Below are positions 1 through 8,860 of a stretch of DNA of 64,000 nt, piece by piece (the stretch's first letter is position 1; each line of letters opens with the position of its first letter). The DNA is from Fimbriimonadaceae bacterium (GTDB taxonomy: Bacteria > Armatimonadota > UBA10988), in contig JADZEX010000014.1 of assembly GCA_020850355.1 (NCBI GenBank), forward strand, positions 1-64,000, in the 5' to 3' direction. Position numbers and translations under genes: made by a program. The notes beneath the pieces are model-generated. The model did no database searches. It saw only the letters and a list, made by a program, of their open reading frames with translations, and was not told where the DNA came from.

Positions 1-1091
1 AGCTCGTCGATCCAGAGCACGCAGGGCGCCACCGCTTCGGCCACGGCCAGCGCCTTGCGCATGTTCGACTCGGACTCGCCGACGTACCGGCCGAACACCG
101 AGCCGACATCGAAGCGCAGCAGCGGCAGCTCCCAGAGCGCGCCCACTGCTTTGGCGGCGAGCGACTTGCCGGTGCCCTGCACGCCGATCAGCAGGCAGCC
201 GCGGGGTTCCGGCAGGCCGAACTCGCGGGCCCGTTCGGTGAAACTGGTGCGCCGCTTGCGGAGCCAGTCCTTGAGGGCGGTCAACCCGCCGATGTTGGCG
301 AACTTGGCGTCGCTTTCGTAATACTCCAGGGTGCCCGACTTGCGGACCACCTGCTTCTTCTCCGACAGCACCACGTCAACGTCCAGCCGCTCCAGGCGGC
401 CGTCCATCACCAGGGCCTTGGCGAAGACATTCTCGGCCTCGGCGCTGGTCAGGCCCAGGGCGGCCTTGACGAAGGCCTCTTTGCCCTCCTGATCGAGATC
501 GACGACCTGGCTGCCATCTTTGCTGACGCTGGTGATGATGCGGTCGAGGATCGCTTCGAGGTCCTTGTAGCCTGGCAGCTCGAAGTCGACGACCGTGATG
601 TCCTTCTCGAGGTGGCTCGGGACCTTCATCACCGGCGAGATAATCAACACCGTCTTGTAGCTGCTGTAGGGCAGCTTCAGCGCCAGGTCACGCAGCCGTC
701 GTTCGACCGAGGGGGCCGTGATGAACGGGTCGAAGTCCTTCAGCACGAACAGCGCGCCACGGGCACCGCGGCCGTCTTCGCCCCACTGGTCGACGAAGTC
801 CAGCGCCTCCAAGGCCTGGTCGACCTCGACGGTCGAGCTGCGCGTCTTGCGCGGTGGGGGCAGCGGGCTGCCGCCCCGGCCGCGTCCGCCTGGCGGCTCG
901 CTGGCGCGGACCGGCGTGCGACCATCGGCGGTGGTCCAGCCCTCGGTGACTGACCAGCAGAACAGCTCCTTCTCGTGCTGCCGCGCGATCTGGCGCAGCG
1001 TCCGCAGCACGCGGGGCTCTTCCCAGGAAACCAGATACAGCACCGGGTAGCGGGCGCGGATCAGAACGTCGAGTTCGCGCTGGATGTCCAT
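1..1091 (-). CDS. AAA-family ATPase, Ycf46-like (3' end outside window)
   Basis: This is a partial gene of 363 visible codons that continues past the left edge. It resembles the Ycf46/slr0374 type of AAA ATPase, which has an N-terminal regulatory region followed by one AAA domain. The start MDIQRELDVLIRARYP matches the family N-terminus and is preceded by GGGAGAG. A mid-region with EKDITVVDF and TSAEAENVFAKALV leads to Walker A GVQGTGKS at residues 303-310, then the VGESESNMRKAL stretch and Walker B CVLWIDEL at about 356-363, where the window cuts it. The segment around residues 60-100 is Arg/Pro/Gly-rich and probably disordered. In cyanobacteria the family has been linked to inorganic-carbon metabolism, but no such link is visible here. 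It is transcribed away from the GH127 gene. The family call is firm and the cellular role unknown. Confidence 0.85.
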   Translation of the reverse strand, partial: MDIQRELDVLIRARYPVLYLVSWEEPRVLRTLRQIARQHEKELFCWSVTEGWTTADGRTPVRASEPPGGRGRGGSPLPPPRKTRSSTVEVDQALEALDFVDQWGEDGRGARGALFVLKDFDPFITAPSVERRLRDLALKLPYSSYKTVLIISPVMKVPSHLEKDITVVDFELPGYKDLEAILDRIITSVSKDGSQVVDLDQEGKEAFVKAALGLTSAEAENVFAKALVMDGRLERLDVDVVLSEKKQVVRKSGTLEYYESDAKFANIGGLTALKDWLRKRRTSFTERAREFGLPEPRGCLLIGVQGTGKSLAAKAVGALWELPLLRFDVGSVFGRYVGESESNMRKALAVAEAVAPCVLWIDE

Positions 1092-1145
1092 CAGGGGTCG
1101 CTCTCCCCACGCGGCGACACCTCTTCCGGGCGCCGCACTCCCACC

Positions 1146-1174
1146 ATCATAACGCCAACCGCGCCAATCTGACA
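1146..1174 (-). promoter_or_regulatory. Candidate promoter for the Ycf46-like ATPase
   Basis: On the minus strand TGTCAG (1174-1169) and TATGAT (1151-1146) are 17 bp apart. The -10 is good and the -35 weak. The predicted start lies about 48 nt upstream of the ATG at 1091. Confidence 0.4.
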
Positions 1175-1242
1175 GCCGCTCGCCCGCCAGCAGGAGCCCC
1201 GCGTCGGCGGGGCGAAGCTGCCGCGGTGGCTCGGAGCGCTCC

Positions 1243-3969
1243 ATGCTGCACGGCTCGCCGCTCTTGCTGACCCTCTCCCTGGCCCTGCCGCCGCTGCGCG
1301 GCGAGTTGGCCGCCACGCCGCCGCCCGGCGCCAGCCACCGCTGGGGTGGGGTGGTCGGGCAACGGCTCGAAGCCAACCTGCAGCAATGGCTGCTGGCCGC
1401 GCCGGAGGCCAATCCGGGCTGGCTGGAGATGTTCCGCCGCCGGGACCGCCAGCCGCCGCCGGATCTGCTGCCCTGGTCGGGCGAGTTCCTCGGCAAGTTC
1501 CAGGTCAGTGCCATCGCCTGCGCCCGGCTGCACGACAGCCCGGCGCTGAGCCGACAGATCGACGACCTGTTCGAGGAGCTGGCGGGCTGCCAGGATCCCG
1601 ACGGCTACCTCGGGCCCTGGCCGCGGGCGGAGCGGCTGCGCGGGCAGTGGGACCTGTGGGGCCACTATCACCTGCTCAGCGCGCTGCTCGACTGGCACGA
1701 GGCGACCGGCAGCACGGCCGCGCTGGCCGTCGCCCGACGGATCGGCAACTGCTGCGTGGCGGTCTTCGACGGCGAGCGGCGGGTGCTCAGCGCCGGCAGC
1801 CCCGAGATGAACATGGCCATCTTGACCGGCCTGCTGCGCCTGCACCGGCTGACCGGCGAGCCGGCCTACCTCGCCCTGGCTCGCGAGGTCGAGCGCGACT
1901 GGCAGAGCGCCGGCGACTACCTGCGGGCCGGGTTGGCCAACACGCCGTTCTACCGTACGCCGCGCCCGCGCTGGGAGAGCCTGCACTGCCTGCAGGGCCT
2001 GCTGGAGCTGTTTCGGCTGACTGGCGACGCCGACTACCGCACCGCGCTGCTGAACCTCTGGCACTCGATCCGGGCGCTCGATGTGCACCACACCGGTGGG
2101 TTCACCACCGGCGAGCAGGCCGTCGGCGACCCGTACGCTGGCGGTGCGATCGAGACCTGCTGCACCGTCGCCTGGATGGCCCTGACCGCCGACGTGCTGC
2201 ACCTGACCGCCGACCCGCGGGCGGCCGACGAGCTGGAGCGGTCGTGCTACAACGCTGGCCTCGGCGCGCAGCATCCGTCGGGGCGCTGGTGGACCTACAA
2301 CACCCCGATGGATGGCGTGCGCAAGGCCTCGGCGCACGACATCGTGTTCCAGGCGCGGCCCGGCACGCCGGAGCTGAACTGCTGCTCGGTGAACGGCCCG
2401 CGAGTGCTCGGGTTGCTCGGCGATTGGGCGGTCCTGCGCGACGCCGCCGGCCTGCCGGTCAGCTACTACGGTCCCGGCGAGAGCCGCGTCAGTTTGGCCG
2501 ACGGCACCGCGGTGCGGCTGACCCAGGTCACCGACTACCCCTGCCAGCCGCAGGTCACGCTGACCGTGCACCCGGCCCGGCCGGTCGAGTTCGCGCTGCG
2601 GCTGCGGATCCCGGGCTGGTCGCAGCGCACGCTGGTGATCGCCGGGGACCAGGTGCTGCGGCCCGCGGCGGGGCAGTGGCTGGCCCTGCGGCGGACCTGG
2701 CAGGCTGGCGACACGGTGCGGCTGGCGTTTGACTTCGGGCTGCGCCGGCAGGCCGGCGAGGGCGCCTGCGCGGGCCGGGTGGCGCTCTGGCGTGGTCCGC
2801 TGCTGTTGGCCTGGGACCAGCGCCACAACCGGCGCGACGAGGCGGAGCTGCCAACCCTCGACGGCGCCGACCTGCAACCGCGCGAGGTGGCGCCGAACGG
2901 CCCGGCGCCCCGGCCGTGGGTCTTGCTGGAGGTCGGCCCGGCCGACCGCCGGGTGCTGCTTTGCGACTTTGCCAGTGCGGGCGCGGCGGGCAATCCGTAC
3001 CGCAGTTGGCTGCCCGCCAGCGGCGCCGGGCCGGGGGAGTTCAGTCGGCTGGAGCCGGCCGAGGAGGCCGTCCTGCCGCCCGGACCGGTGGTGCTGCAGT
3101 GGGGCCCGCCGGCGGTGGCCCGGCCGCTGACCACAGTGCAGCGCCTGGTGATCGCCACCGACCCGACCGCGGCGCCGCTCCACGAACTGCGCCCGGAGCT
3201 GCCGGCGGCGCAAGTCGAGCTGCCGGCCGGGCGCTACTGCTGGCAGGTCGTGCGCACCGCTGACGGCCGCGACGAGGTCTGCCGGGACGGCTGGGGCTGG
3301 TTCACGGTGCAGCCCGGCGCGCGCCCGCAGGCCGCGCAGCTCCCGCCGCCGCTGCGCCTGCGCGACGACGGCGCCCTGGTCGCGGCGGCGCTGGCTGGCG
3401 ACCCGACCCCGCAGTGGGGCGAGCTGGCCGCCGCGCAGGGCTGGCAGCCGAGCAGCGGTCCGGCCGGCGCGCCGGACACGGCGTTGCAGCTTGGCGAACC
3501 AGGCAGCCAGCTCCGCTACCGCTTCGCCTACCTGCCCGCCGGTGACTTCAGCGCGCTGGCCTGGTTCCGGCTGGACTCCTGGCCGACCGGCCGGATCGCC
3601 CAGGTGCTCAGCCTGTGGTGCCAGAGCGGCGACGATCCGCTGCGGCTGACCATCGACGGCCAGCGGCTGCATCTGCGGACTGAGGGCTTCTGGAGCCAGC
3701 CCACGGCCGGCGTCGCGATCACGCTGGGACGCTGGTATCATATCGCTGGCGTCCGGCAGGGCCCGCGGCTGCGGCTGTATGTCGACGGGCAACTGGCCAG
3801 CGAGACCGCCTGCGCCGCGACCGGGCCGAGTTCGGCGACGACGCAGCTCGGTGTTGGCTGCAACCCGTTGTTCGGCGGCGACGAGCGCCTGCCCGGCGCG
3901 GCGGCCGCCGCCGCGCTGTACGCCCGAGCGCTGACCGCGGCCGAGGTCGCCGCGGCGGCCGGCCGGTAG
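1243..3969 (+). CDS. Secreted GH127-like beta-L-arabinofuranosidase with C-terminal LamG-type domain
   Basis: A 908-residue protein with an N-terminal signal peptide (about residues 1-22, LLLTLSLALPPLRG). Residues about 30-620 are the (alpha/alpha)6 barrel and beta domains of the GH127/DUF1680 family, which remove terminal beta-L-arabinofuranose. The zinc-thiolate active site seen in characterised GH127 enzymes is intact: E304-T-C306 in AIETCC and C380-C381 in NCCSVNG. The last 170 residues or so (SALAWFRLDSW, WYHIAGVRQ, LYVDGQLA) form a concanavalin/LamG-like fold that probably binds polysaccharide or the cell surface. The start follows a GGAGCG ribosome site. It fits a plant-polysaccharide role together with the PL10 lyase and other glycosidases in the window. 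The exact sugar specificity is not proven, since related families GH137, GH142 and GH146 share parts of this fold. Confidence 0.88.
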   Translation: MLHGSPLLLTLSLALPPLRGELAATPPPGASHRWGGVVGQRLEANLQQWLLAAPEANPGWLEMFRRRDRQPPPDLLPWSGEFLGKFQVSAIACARLHDSPALSRQIDDLFEELAGCQDPDGYLGPWPRAERLRGQWDLWGHYHLLSALLDWHEATGSTAALAVARRIGNCCVAVFDGERRVLSAGSPEMNMAILTGLLRLHRLTGEPAYLALAREVERDWQSAGDYLRAGLANTPFYRTPRPRWESLHCLQGLLELFRLTGDADYRTALLNLWHSIRALDVHHTGGFTTGEQAVGDPYAGGAIETCCTVAWMALTADVLHLTADPRAADELERSCYNAGLGAQHPSGRWWTYNTPMDGVRKASAHDIVFQARPGTPELNCCSVNGPRVLGLLGDWAVLRDAAGLPVSYYGPGESRVSLADGTAVRLTQVTDYPCQPQVTLTVHPARPVEFALRLRIPGWSQRTLVIAGDQVLRPAAGQWLALRRTWQAGDTVRLAFDFGLRRQAGEGACAGRVALWRGPLLLAWDQRHNRRDEAELPTLDGADLQPREVAPNGPAPRPWVLLEVGPADRRVLLCDFASAGAAGNPYRSWLPASGAGPGEFSRLEPAEEAVLPPGPVVLQWGPPAVARPLTTVQRLVIATDPTAAPLHELRPELPAAQVELPAGRYCWQVVRTADGRDEVCRDGWGWFTVQPGARPQAAQLPPPLRLRDDGALVAAALAGDPTPQWGELAAAQGWQPSSGPAGAPDTALQLGEPGSQLRYRFAYLPAGDFSALAWFRLDSWPTGRIAQVLSLWCQSGDDPLRLTIDGQRLHLRTEGFWSQPTAGVAITLGRWYHIAGVRQGPRLRLYVDGQLASETACAATGPSSATTQLGVGCNPLFGGDERLPGAAAAAALYARALTAAEVAAAAGR

Positions 3970-4014
3970 CGCGCACTCGACGTCGTAGTGCGACTGCATC
4001 ACGCTGTAGGTCAG

Positions 4015-4031
4015 CGGCGGCGTAGCCGCCG
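4015..4031 (+). other. Short GC hairpin between GH127 and next gene
   Basis: CGGCGGC and GCCGCCG form a perfect 7-bp stem around a 3-nt loop, just before the ribosome-binding region of the gene at 4053. There is no T-run, so it is not a classical intrinsic terminator. Confidence 0.35.
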
Positions 4032-4052
4032 GAGGAATAGGAGCAGGACCCG

Positions 4053-4775
4053 ATGACCGTTCGTCTGCGCCAGCAGCTCCAGCCCTTGCTGGCGATTCTC
4101 GAACCGGTCCACGGCCCCCGGCTGCGGGCGGTGATCGCGTACGGACCGTGGTGCCTCGATGACGACCGCAGCCTGCCGAAGCAGGTGCTGGTGGTGCTCG
4201 ACGACGCGGCCAGCGCCCAACTGCGCGCCACGGCGCCGCAGGTCGGCCTGCTCCGGCGGCAGGGCATCGAGCCGTTCTTCCTGAGCCAGCCCGAGCTGGC
4301 CCGCAGTCTGGACGTTTTCCCGCTCGAGTTCCTCGACATGCAGGCCTGCTACGAGGTCGTCGCGGGCGACGACCTGCTGGCCGACCTGACCTTCCCGCCG
4401 GCGGCGTTGCGGCTACAGATCGAGGAAGAGCTGCGCGGCGGGTTGCACCGGCTGCGGCAGGAGGTCGGCCGGTACGGGCACCATCCGAAGGTGATGCGGC
4501 AGGTCCTGGCGCAGAGCTTCAGCGCTCTGCACCGCGTCTGGCGGGCCCTGCTGCGGCTGCGCGACGCGGAGATGCCGGCCGCGGTCGAGGCGTTGCTGCA
4601 ACAGGTCGCCGCGGTCTGGGAGCTCGATCCGCAGTTGCTGGGAAAGCTGCACCGCCTGGAGCTGGGCCAGTGGCGGCCGGAGCCGACGGCCGTCGAGACC
4701 CTGGTCGACGACTACGACCGGCTGCTGGAGCGGTTGATCGACCGGGTCGACACGCTGCTGACGGAAGGGCGCTGA
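4053..4775 (+). CDS. Putative nucleotidyltransferase-fold protein
   Basis: A 240-residue soluble protein with no signal peptide or membrane segment. The N-terminal part (YGPWCLDDD then VLVVLDD at about residues 30-50) loosely resembles the GS-x-AxG...D-x-D core of minimal nucleotidyltransferases, but the canonical Gly-Ser is missing. Residues about 125-235 are helical and HEPN-like in texture (HHPKVMRQVLAQSFSALHRVW). The ribosome site AGGAGCAGG is well placed. The next gene starts 3 nt after its stop, so the two are almost certainly co-translated. The function is unknown and the nucleotidyltransferase reading is inference from a weak motif. Confidence 0.6.
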   Translation: MTVRLRQQLQPLLAILEPVHGPRLRAVIAYGPWCLDDDRSLPKQVLVVLDDAASAQLRATAPQVGLLRRQGIEPFFLSQPELARSLDVFPLEFLDMQACYEVVAGDDLLADLTFPPAALRLQIEEELRGGLHRLRQEVGRYGHHPKVMRQVLAQSFSALHRVWRALLRLRDAEMPAAVEALLQQVAAVWELDPQLLGKLHRLELGQWRPEPTAVETLVDDYDRLLERLIDRVDTLLTEGR

Positions 4776-4778
4776 GGC

Positions 4779-6299
4779 ATGGCGACCGAGCTGCAGACCA
4801 AGGAGTGGAGCGAGCCGCAGTTGCGGCAGCGCCTCGAACCACATCTCCGCCGTCGCCCCGAGGCGGCCACGCTGGGCGACATCGTCGCCGAGACCGGGCT
4901 GCCAGCCGAGCGCACCGAGCCGGTCCTGCGGCAACTGCTCGACGAGTTCAACGGCCGCCTGGCGGTCGACGCCAATGGCGAGCTGGTCTACAGCTTCCCA
5001 CGCGGGCTGCACCGCGACTCGACCTGGGCCGAACAACGGCAGAAGTTGCTCGAGACCGCCTGGAACCTCTTCAAGATCGGCTACAAGGCTGGCATCGCCG
5101 TCTTCCTGGTGCTCTACTTCGTGGTCTTCCTGGTGATCATGATCGCCGCGGTCGTGGCGATGTTCAGCGCCAACAAGGACGGTGATCTGGACCTCGACGG
5201 GTGCGGCGACGGTTGCGGCGATGGCTGTGGCGATGGCTGCGGCACCGCGCTCTGGCTGGCGCCGGACCCGTTCACGACCAGCCGTGCGGTGGGTGGGTCG
5301 TTTCAGAGCCGCGGGCCGACGGCCTACCGACAGCAGCCGAAAGCCGCCAAGAAGAAAGAGCCGGCCGTTTGGCTGAGGGTCTTCGAGTTCGTCTTTGGCG
5401 AAGAGCAGGCCAGGCCCGACCCGCTGGCCGAAGAGCGCGACCTGCTGGCCTTCATCCGCGACCACCAGGGCCGGATCAGCGCGACCGACATTGCCGCGCT
5501 GACCGGGCGCAGCCTGGCGAACGCCGAGCAGGTGGCGTTGCACCTGATGGTCGCCCACGACGGCGAGGCCGAGGTCAGCGACGACGGGCAGATCGTCTAC
5601 AGCTTCGACAAGCTGATGGTCACCGCGGGCCACAGCGAACGGCCGACCGCGCGGCGCTGGTCGTGGTGGTGGGAACGGCCCGAACAGCCCGGCGTGCTCA
5701 ACCGCAACGACACCACCACGAATGTGGTGATTGCGGTCATGAACACCTTCAACCTGCTTTGGTCGGGCTACTTCACGCTGGCCGGGGTGGGGCAGTTGCC
5801 GGGCCTGCTGTGGCCACTGCTGGGGCCGGTGCCGTTGGGATTCAGCATCCTGTTCTTTCTGATCCCGCTGCTCCGCCGGGCGCGCCTGGACGTCGCCAAC
5901 CAGGAGCGCGGGCTGCGCAACCGGATCCGCGAGGTCGCCCGCAAGCTGTTCGCGAAGCACGTCGTCTCGCGGCAACTGCGCAGCCTGAACGCCGACGATC
6001 TACTGCGCTTCGAGCGGGAGCTGGGCGACCAGGTGCATACCGTCGGGCAGCTCAGCGAGGTGCTGGAACAGCTCGCGAAGGCCTGGGAGGCCGACACCGA
6101 GTTGGACGAGAACGGCCGCCGGACCTACGCCTTTGGGCGCCTGCAGGCCGAGTGGCAGGCCGCCGAACAGATGCGCGCCAGTGTCAATCCCGACCGCTGG
6201 AAGCTGGCCGAGCTGTCGTTCGACAGCGACGATGAGAGCGTCGAGATTGAGGACGAGTGGCGGCAACGGATGACGGGAGAGCCGGGTGGCGACGGTTAA
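4779..6299 (+). CDS. Membrane protein with three winged-helix-like modules and a Cys-Gly-Asp repeat
   Basis: A 506-residue protein of a family I recognise only as hypothetical. It carries three similar modules, each ending in a YxF-type strand: residues about 20-75 (VYSFPRGL), about 215-290 (VYSFDKLM) and about 395-460 (TYAFGRLQ). The first two look like winged helices that pair an IVAETGLP or IAALTGRS helix with a beta wing. A membrane helix lies at about 104-129 and a hairpin pair at about 315-355. Between the first helix and module two is a perfect tetrapeptide repeat, DGCG x4, at residues 140-155. It is bracketed by a nucleotidyltransferase-like gene and another membrane protein that starts inside its 3' end. 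A signalling or scaffold role at the membrane is possible but unproven. Confidence 0.75.
   Translation: MATELQTKEWSEPQLRQRLEPHLRRRPEAATLGDIVAETGLPAERTEPVLRQLLDEFNGRLAVDANGELVYSFPRGLHRDSTWAEQRQKLLETAWNLFKIGYKAGIAVFLVLYFVVFLVIMIAAVVAMFSANKDGDLDLDGCGDGCGDGCGDGCGTALWLAPDPFTTSRAVGGSFQSRGPTAYRQQPKAAKKKEPAVWLRVFEFVFGEEQARPDPLAEERDLLAFIRDHQGRISATDIAALTGRSLANAEQVALHLMVAHDGEAEVSDDGQIVYSFDKLMVTAGHSERPTARRWSWWWERPEQPGVLNRNDTTTNVVIAVMNTFNLLWSGYFTLAGVGQLPGLLWPLLGPVPLGFSILFFLIPLLRRARLDVANQERGLRNRIREVARKLFAKHVVSRQLRSLNADDLLRFERELGDQVHTVGQLSEVLEQLAKAWEADTELDENGRRTYAFGRLQAEWQAAEQMRASVNPDRWKLAELSFDSDDESVEIEDEWRQRMTGEPGGDG
5196..5243 (+). repeat. Four tandem 12-nt units encoding DGCG
   Basis: Four in-frame 12-bp repeats encode Asp-Gly-Cys-Gly, with synonymous changes between units (GGG/GGT/GGC, TGC/TGT). 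The synonymous drift suggests the peptide repeat is selected or old rather than a fresh slippage event. See the host membrane protein. Confidence 0.85.
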
Positions 6300-7035
6300 G
6301 GAACGGGCCGGGTTGCTGGCGACCTGGACCGCCCGCGGCTGGCGGACGGCGCAGCCGTGGCTGGGCCGGGCGCTGTGGCTGCTCAGCGGCCTGCTGTGGA
6401 CCGGCCTCTGGCTGCTGGCCCGGCTGGCAGCGGCCAGCAAGCGCGCGGTCTACGGCGCCCTGCTGCTGGCCGCGTTGGCGCTCTGGGGCGCCTGGGCCGT
6501 CAGCCGCGACGGCTACGAGGTCGGCTTCTGGGCCGTCCAGATCGGCGCTTTCGCGCACTTGGTGTGGCTGGTGCCGGCCTGGGAGCGCTACTTGGCGCGG
6601 TTGGAGTTCCGCCTCGCCAGTGAGCCGGCGGCCGGCGGTCGGCATGTCGACAGCGATCTGCTGGCGCGCTTCCGAGCGCGCCCGGTCTGGGTCTGGGTGA
6701 TCCTCAAGCTGGCGGGCCTGTTGTTGCTGATTCGCATCTGGTGGGGCCTGGCCGCCGACACGCAGGTGCTCCTGACCTCGCTCGTGACGGGCTTCGCGGC
6801 CTGGTGGCTGGCGGTCTGGGCGGCGTTGCTGCTGTGGACCGAGCGCCGCCGGCGGGCGCGCTGGTACCTCCGCGGCCCGCGCCTGCCCGACCTCGCTGCC
6901 GCTGAGGCGCGGTGCCTCACCCGTTGGCCGCGGCTGGCCCCCGTGGCCGCCTGGCGACAGCGGCTAGCGGCGCCGTTCGCCGACCTCGGTTGGCCGCGGG
7001 CGCTGCTCTGCCCGTGGGGCGAGTGCTCCGACTAG
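6286..7035 (+). CDS. Multi-pass membrane protein of unknown function
   Basis: A 249-residue protein with about four to six hydrophobic helices (ALWLLSGLLWTGLWLLA, GALLLAALALWGAWAV, FWAVQIGAFAHLVWLV, VWVILKLAGLLLLI, FAAWWLAVWAALLLW). It has a basic RRRRAR loop and a C-terminal tail ending in CPWGECSD. The start is GTG, with GGGAGAG 5 nt upstream inside the preceding gene, and the two reading frames overlap by 14 nt, so translational coupling is likely. I do not recognise the family. The neighbours suggest it forms a membrane complex with the winged-helix protein upstream and possibly the ABC-2-like permease downstream. Confidence 0.7.
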   Translation: MATVKERAGLLATWTARGWRTAQPWLGRALWLLSGLLWTGLWLLARLAAASKRAVYGALLLAALALWGAWAVSRDGYEVGFWAVQIGAFAHLVWLVPAWERYLARLEFRLASEPAAGGRHVDSDLLARFRARPVWVWVILKLAGLLLLIRIWWGLAADTQVLLTSLVTGFAAWWLAVWAALLLWTERRRRARWYLRGPRLPDLAAAEARCLTRWPRLAPVAAWRQRLAAPFADLGWPRALLCPWGECSD

Positions 7036-7118
7036 CCGACCTGCCGCCACTCGGGAACGTCTGGCCCGCGGCGCTCGTTCAGGACGGCCGGGGGCGCGGT
7101 CCTGCTGCCCAACACCGT

Positions 7119-7193
7119 GGCAGGGCCCATGGGTCGCTTGCCACCGCTGCGGCCCTGCCGAATCGAGTTTGGCCTTCCCCGGGCTGGGGAAGG
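7119..7193 (+). other. Two stem-loops in the leader of the ABC-2-like permease
   Basis: In the 268-bp gap before the permease, GGCAGGGCC (7119-7127) pairs perfectly with GGCCCTGCC (7151-7159), and CCTTCCCC (7173-7180) pairs with GGGGAAGG (7186-7193) around a 5-nt loop. Neither is followed by a T-run. The rest of the gap shows no gene. Confidence 0.45.
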
Positions 7194-7303
7194 GATCGCC
7201 ACAGAGTGACCGGGTCGACCTTGACTTCGCGGCCCTGGTGGGCGACGGTTGGGTGTATCGCAAGGGGTCTTGGCCGGGCAGCCCGCGGCCCGGGGAGGGT
7301 GCC

Positions 7304-8836
7304 ATGGGTTACGATCTCTGGCAGCGGCTGGTAGTCTGGGAAGTCCGCCACGCGCTGCGCGGTAAGCTGTTCTGGGTGATGGCGGCGGCCGTCGCGGCGG
7401 TGCCGTGGCTGGTGGCGGCCGACTGCGGCCTGCCGGCACAGCTCGGCGCGGGCCTGGCCGCCAGCCAGGTGACGGTGACCTTCCTGGTCGCCCTCTGGAC
7501 GGTCTTCGCCGTCAAGCGACAGCTCGACAAGGATGTCAGCGACGACTGGCTGTTGGTGCTCAGCTACCGCCAGTCGCTGGCCTCCCGGTTCGTGGCGGGT
7601 GGCGTGCTGGGCCTGCTGTTGGTCGCCGTGGCCGCCGTCGCGCTCTGGTCGAGCGGCCTGACGAGCGACAGCAGCGACCTCAGCCAGAGCCTGGGCCTGC
7701 TCTGCATCAGCCTGCTGCAACCGCTCGCGATTGCCGCCATCGTGGTCGCCGCGGCCGACTTCCTGCTGGCCAGCACCCCGCTGGTGTTGTTCGTGGTCAC
7801 GGTCCTGGCGCTCGGCAGCGAGCTGGTGCCGGTCTTCGGATTTGCCGTGCCGCTGGCGATGGCCAGCGCTGACAACGCCGACGCCGCCGTCACCGCCGGC
7901 CTGCTGGCGGTCTGCTGCATTGGGATCTGCAGCCTGTTGTTGCTGCTCGGCTGGCGCAAGGCCGAGGACTTCTGGGCCTACCTGCGGATCGCCAAGGCCA
8001 AGGCCGAGCGCGACGGCGCCAGCCTTGGCGAGGTCCGTGGGGCCGTGCAGCAGCAAGCCGCGCAGCGCCGGCGGGGCGACCACTCCAGCACCGCCAACCT
8101 CCGCGCGCGGTGGCGGCGACACGGCTGGGAGCCGCTCTGGGCCTTCGACCTGGCGCGCTACCCGGCCTGGGTCCGCCCGCGGCGCGAACACCTTTGGGTC
8201 GGTGTGCTGCTGCTGGTCGGCCTGATCTACACGCTGGTCTACGCCGCGGTGTACGAGTCCAACGCTTGGATCTACCTCAGCTACTTCGGCTGGTGGGTCC
8301 TCGCCGCGACAACCCTGCTGCGGGTGCTGGTGAGTGCGGCCGGGATCGTGGTGCAGGAAGAGGAGCAGGGCACCCTGGCGGCGCTGCTGGTGACGCCGCA
8401 AGGCGCCCGGTGGATCCTCTGGGTCAAGCTGGGCGTCGTGCTGCGGCAGGCGTTGCCCGCGCTGCTGGTGCTGACGGTCTGGCAGCAGGTCTGGCTGCGA
8501 GGTCTGCCCGGGGAGCTGACCGCCGGCCTGTGGGCGCAGGTGCCGGCCCTGGCCGTCTGCGGGCTGCTCTGTTCGGCGGTCGCCGGCTCTCGACTCCTGG
8601 CCACCATCCTGGCCTTTGCCGCCAGCGGCACCACCCTGATTGCGGCAGCCTGGCTGACGCTTCAGATCGTCTCCTGCTGGCGCCCGGACGGTGACTGGTC
8701 ACTCTCCAAGACGTGGCTGGAGAGCCTGGTGATGGCGCGAGCGGCGGGGCTGGCCACCCTGGTGGGTCTGGTCACGCTGCTCTGGACGGTCCTGGTCCGG
8801 CCCTGCGGGCGCCTGCTCTACCGGCAGGCCGCCTGA
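7304..8836 (+). CDS. ABC-2-type transporter permease-like membrane protein
   Basis: The 510-residue protein has about twelve predicted helices in two halves joined by a charged cytoplasmic linker (about residues 225-290). The chosen ATG is preceded by GGGGAGGG at good spacing. An in-frame extension to 7169 is open but has no ribosome site and poor coding character. The second half contains the stretch VQEEEQGTLAALLVTP, followed by a hydrophobic six-helix block. This matches the amphipathic elbow of ABC-2 exporters (QERESGTLELLLVTP in relatives). The ATPase partner would bind the cytoplasmic side, but no ATP-binding gene is adjacent, so the partner must be encoded elsewhere or the protein acts alone. 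The substrate is unknown. Confidence 0.75.
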   Translation: MGYDLWQRLVVWEVRHALRGKLFWVMAAAVAAVPWLVAADCGLPAQLGAGLAASQVTVTFLVALWTVFAVKRQLDKDVSDDWLLVLSYRQSLASRFVAGGVLGLLLVAVAAVALWSSGLTSDSSDLSQSLGLLCISLLQPLAIAAIVVAAADFLLASTPLVLFVVTVLALGSELVPVFGFAVPLAMASADNADAAVTAGLLAVCCIGICSLLLLLGWRKAEDFWAYLRIAKAKAERDGASLGEVRGAVQQQAAQRRRGDHSSTANLRARWRRHGWEPLWAFDLARYPAWVRPRREHLWVGVLLLVGLIYTLVYAAVYESNAWIYLSYFGWWVLAATTLLRVLVSAAGIVVQEEEQGTLAALLVTPQGARWILWVKLGVVLRQALPALLVLTVWQQVWLRGLPGELTAGLWAQVPALAVCGLLCSAVAGSRLLATILAFAASGTTLIAAAWLTLQIVSCWRPDGDWSLSKTWLESLVMARAAGLATLVGLVTLLWTVLVRPCGRLLYRQAA

Positions 8837-8860
8837 CGCAACCGCGTCGCCGCTGCGCTG

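Noticed and set aside
1147-4002. Very long antisense frame over the GH127 gene, and similar frames at 4413-5975, 16180-18180, 29175-31784, 37560-39215, 39291-41834 and 59183-60898
   Set aside because: They are low-complexity Arg/Gly/Ala/Pro/Gln-rich translations opposite clearly recognisable genes. High G+C at third positions removes stop codons from the mirror frame. None shows a domain or a ribosome site.
7036-7303. Small gene in the gap before the ABC-2-like permease
   Set aside because: Open frames here are extensions of shadow frames, have no ribosome site and show no protein-like composition.
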